From UBA5734 sp964499985 (lineage in GTDB: Bacteria; Bacillota; Clostridia; Saccharofermentanales; UBA5734), in NCBI GenBank assembly GCA_964499985.1, contig CAZCMX010000021.1, forward strand, positions 1 to 33,817: a stretch of 33,817 nt of DNA, written 5' to 3'. Shown in pieces: positions 32,934-33,817 of the stretch (position 1 is the first letter of the stretch; the number at the start of each line of letters is the position of its first letter). The position numbers were made by a program, and so were the translations under genes. A model generated the notes under the pieces. That model worked only from the letters and a program-made list of their open reading frames with translations, did not search any database and had not been told where the DNA came from.

Positions 32934-33161
32934 ATGATGAGAGACGATTATCACTTTGGGCATAAAACCCATGTTCTAAGCGCCAGATCAACGCACAAAA
33001 TTCTTTGCATTTTTATAGGATCGCTTTTTAATGACAACCTGTCCTGTCGTGTCAAAAGACTGCACAAACGTCAGGCCCGAATGCTTACCGATGGCTACGA
33101 ACAAACAATACATCTAATCCCATTTCGATCACCACCAGTCCGAGGGACAGCTGAATCATAA
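32934..33161 (+). CDS. Doubtful small hypothetical protein (75 aa)
   Basis: Not recognised. The only support is a GAGGGG 7 nt before ATG ATG and an uninterrupted frame. The product is rich in His, Arg and Cys without any domain, signal peptide or repeat, and sits in the AT-richer, apparently decayed region. It could be a chance frame. Confidence 0.2.
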   Translation: MMRDDYHFGHKTHVLSARSTHKILCIFIGSLFNDNLSCRVKRLHKRQARMLTDGYEQTIHLIPFRSPPVRGTAES

Positions 33162-33174
33162 TCGGCAAATTGAA

Positions 33175-33194
33175 AACCGCTTGTAATAGCGGTT
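33175..33194 (-). terminator. Probable terminator of the tautomerase gene
   Basis: A perfect 7-bp stem AACCGCT/AGCGGTT with a 6-nt loop is followed on the minus strand by TTCAATTTG. It lies about 75 nt after the tautomerase stop. The short U-run makes it a weak terminator. Confidence 0.5.
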
Positions 33195-33268
33195 AGAAAT
33201 GATCTGAATTTCGTTTCATTTTGGGTGTTGAATATAGTAATCCCATATCCATTCCTATTGGAACAAAC

Positions 33269-33616
33269 TTATTGATGTAAATCTCCCTGGTATCCCCAAC
33301 TGTCGTATTCGATGACATTCAAATAGACATTTTGGCTGGCAATACCATATTCATCTTCCAGCAATTGAAAAATCTTCCGGGTTAATTCTGCCTTTAATTC
33401 AAACAAGGATGCCTTGAACATTTTTATTTCAATATAGGCCGTTGCTTCGCTTTGTGTACCTTTGAACGACAGATCGTATCCATCACAGATGGCGATCATT
33501 AGATTTTGGTCAGATTTTCCCGGGATTATTGAAATGAGTTCGCCAAATGTCTTCCGAAGAGAGATTTTTTCCAAATCAGTTAATTTCTTTGATGTTTTCA
33601 GTTCAAGATAAGGCAT
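33269..33616 (-). CDS. MIF/4-oxalocrotonate tautomerase-like protein
   Basis: A 115-residue protein of the tautomerase superfamily, MIF-like in length. Pro2 directly after Met would become the catalytic N-terminal proline (MPYLELKTS). The two repeated beta-alpha-beta halves are visible, the second ending NVYLNVIEYDSWGYQG. Expected activity is keto-enol tautomerisation of phenylpyruvate-like compounds; the true substrate is unknown. AGGAG stands 8 nt before the ATG. Codon and base use is more AT-rich than in the other genes, which may point to separate origin. Confidence 0.75.
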   Translation of the reverse strand: MPYLELKTSKKLTDLEKISLRKTFGELISIIPGKSDQNLMIAICDGYDLSFKGTQSEATAYIEIKMFKASLFELKAELTRKIFQLLEDEYGIASQNVYLNVIEYDSWGYQGDLHQ

Positions 33617-33707
33617 AATCGGTGCTCCTCCAAAAGTTGATTCTAAACATCATAACACCCTTTTTCCCAGGGCAACAGATGATCCAAAATCACCTGCAAA
33701 CGAATCT

Positions 33708-33743
33708 AAACCACACTTTCGTGAAAACCGCCTCGCGGCGGTT
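33708..33743. terminator. Hairpin AACCGCC-TCGC-GGCGGTT with adjoining half-repeat
   Basis: A perfect 7-bp stem (33726-33732 with 33737-33743) has the tetraloop TCGC, followed on the plus strand by ATTGTTT. Directly before it, AAACCACACTTTCGTG (33708-33723) is an exact 16-nt copy of the centre of the palindrome at the window end. No plus-strand gene precedes it. Confidence 0.5.
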
Positions 33744-33764
33744 ATTGTTTGGCGTGAGAAGACC

Positions 33765-33817
33765 TTCTCCGCCACAAAAAAAACCACACTTTCGTGTGGT
33801 TTTTTTGTGGCGGAGAA
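33765..33817. terminator. 53-nt palindrome / bidirectional terminator at the window end
   Basis: The left arm TTCTCCGCCAC, eight A, CCACAC is mirrored by GTGTGG, seven T, GTGGCGGAGAA around a TTTC loop; only one base is unmatched. The GC stem next to a T7/A8 run makes it a strong terminator in both directions, probably for a minus-strand gene beyond the window. The right arm ends at the last base of the window. Confidence 0.8.

Larger units (their letters stand above)
32512..33268. other. Gene-poor, AT-richer intergenic region
   Basis: About 760 nt with visibly different base composition from the GC-rich genes. It holds short hairpins (AACGATAACATCGTT at 32569-32583) and one doubtful small plus-strand frame. 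The minus-strand phrases are interrupted by stops: a hydrophobic segment around 33090-33165, then a hydrophilic one around 33000-33090 in another frame. No intact transposase or RNA gene is recognisable. It looks like decayed sequence, possibly an old insertion. Confidence 0.4.

Noticed and set aside
32999..33165. Possible IS110-like transposase start on the minus strand
   Set aside because: A short phrase resembles a glycine-lysine-histidine segment after a hydrophobic start, but it needs a frameshift, has stops, and no terminal repeats or catalytic residues could be shown.

Overview
The window reads as a GC-rich chromosomal segment of a strictly anaerobic or fermentative member of the Bacillota (clostridial type). 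The evidence is a six-subunit Ech-type membrane [NiFe]-hydrogenase, a class III fructose-1,6-bisphosphatase, a BMP-family nucleoside/purine ABC importer beside xanthine phosphoribosyltransferase, strong AGGAGG-type ribosome binding sites and overlapping stop/start codons. I cannot name a genus.

Layout. (1) 1-4020, minus strand: xpt, a BMP lipoprotein, a double-NBD ATPase and a permease cut by the window edge. These form a purine uptake and salvage operon with a clear sigma-70 type promoter at 4084-4112. (2) 4196-13089, minus strand: nine tightly coupled genes read in the order class II CPD photolyase, TudS-DUF1722 (RudS-like) tRNA desulfidase, carotenoid desaturase, phytoene/dehydrosqualene synthase, phytol/dolichol-kinase-like protein, DUF92 (VTE6-like) protein, stand-alone B12-binding light-sensor-like protein, FtsX-type permease and LolD/MacB-type ATPase. 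This is the most unusual part of the window. It looks like a light-damage defence operon that also carries a possible two-step isoprenoid-alcohol kinase pathway feeding carotenoid synthesis. (3) 13212-24284, minus strand: echABCDEF followed directly by hypABFCDE, so the H2-evolving membrane complex and its NiFe maturation factors form one 12-gene unit. (4) 24495-33817: separate housekeeping and surface genes. These are a membrane-anchored GH18 glycosidase with a Pro-Thr linker, an MscS channel overlapping tail-to-tail with a DgkA-type kinase, a YpfJ-type zinc metallopeptidase, a DUF3592-like/zinc-ribbon membrane protein, an EamA transporter, class III fbp and a MIF-like tautomerase. The last approx. 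1.4 kb is visibly more AT-rich, gene-poor and full of hairpins. The window stops exactly at the end of a 53-nt palindrome.

How the parts may work together (inference). Photolyase repairs UV dimers in DNA. The RudS-like enzyme would remove the UVA-sensitive 4-thiouridine from tRNA. Carotenoids quench light-generated radicals. The B12 protein could report light, as CarH and AerR do elsewhere. The VTE5/VTE6-like pair could rephosphorylate farnesol or geranylgeraniol to the diphosphate used by the synthase, since no prenyl-diphosphate synthase gene is present. The Ech/Hyp block supplies ferredoxin-linked H2 metabolism and ion pumping.

Start sites were moved inward from the longest reading frame wherever a good ribosome binding site or an overlap with the upstream stop codon decided it. 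No tRNA, rRNA, CRISPR array or intact insertion sequence was seen.
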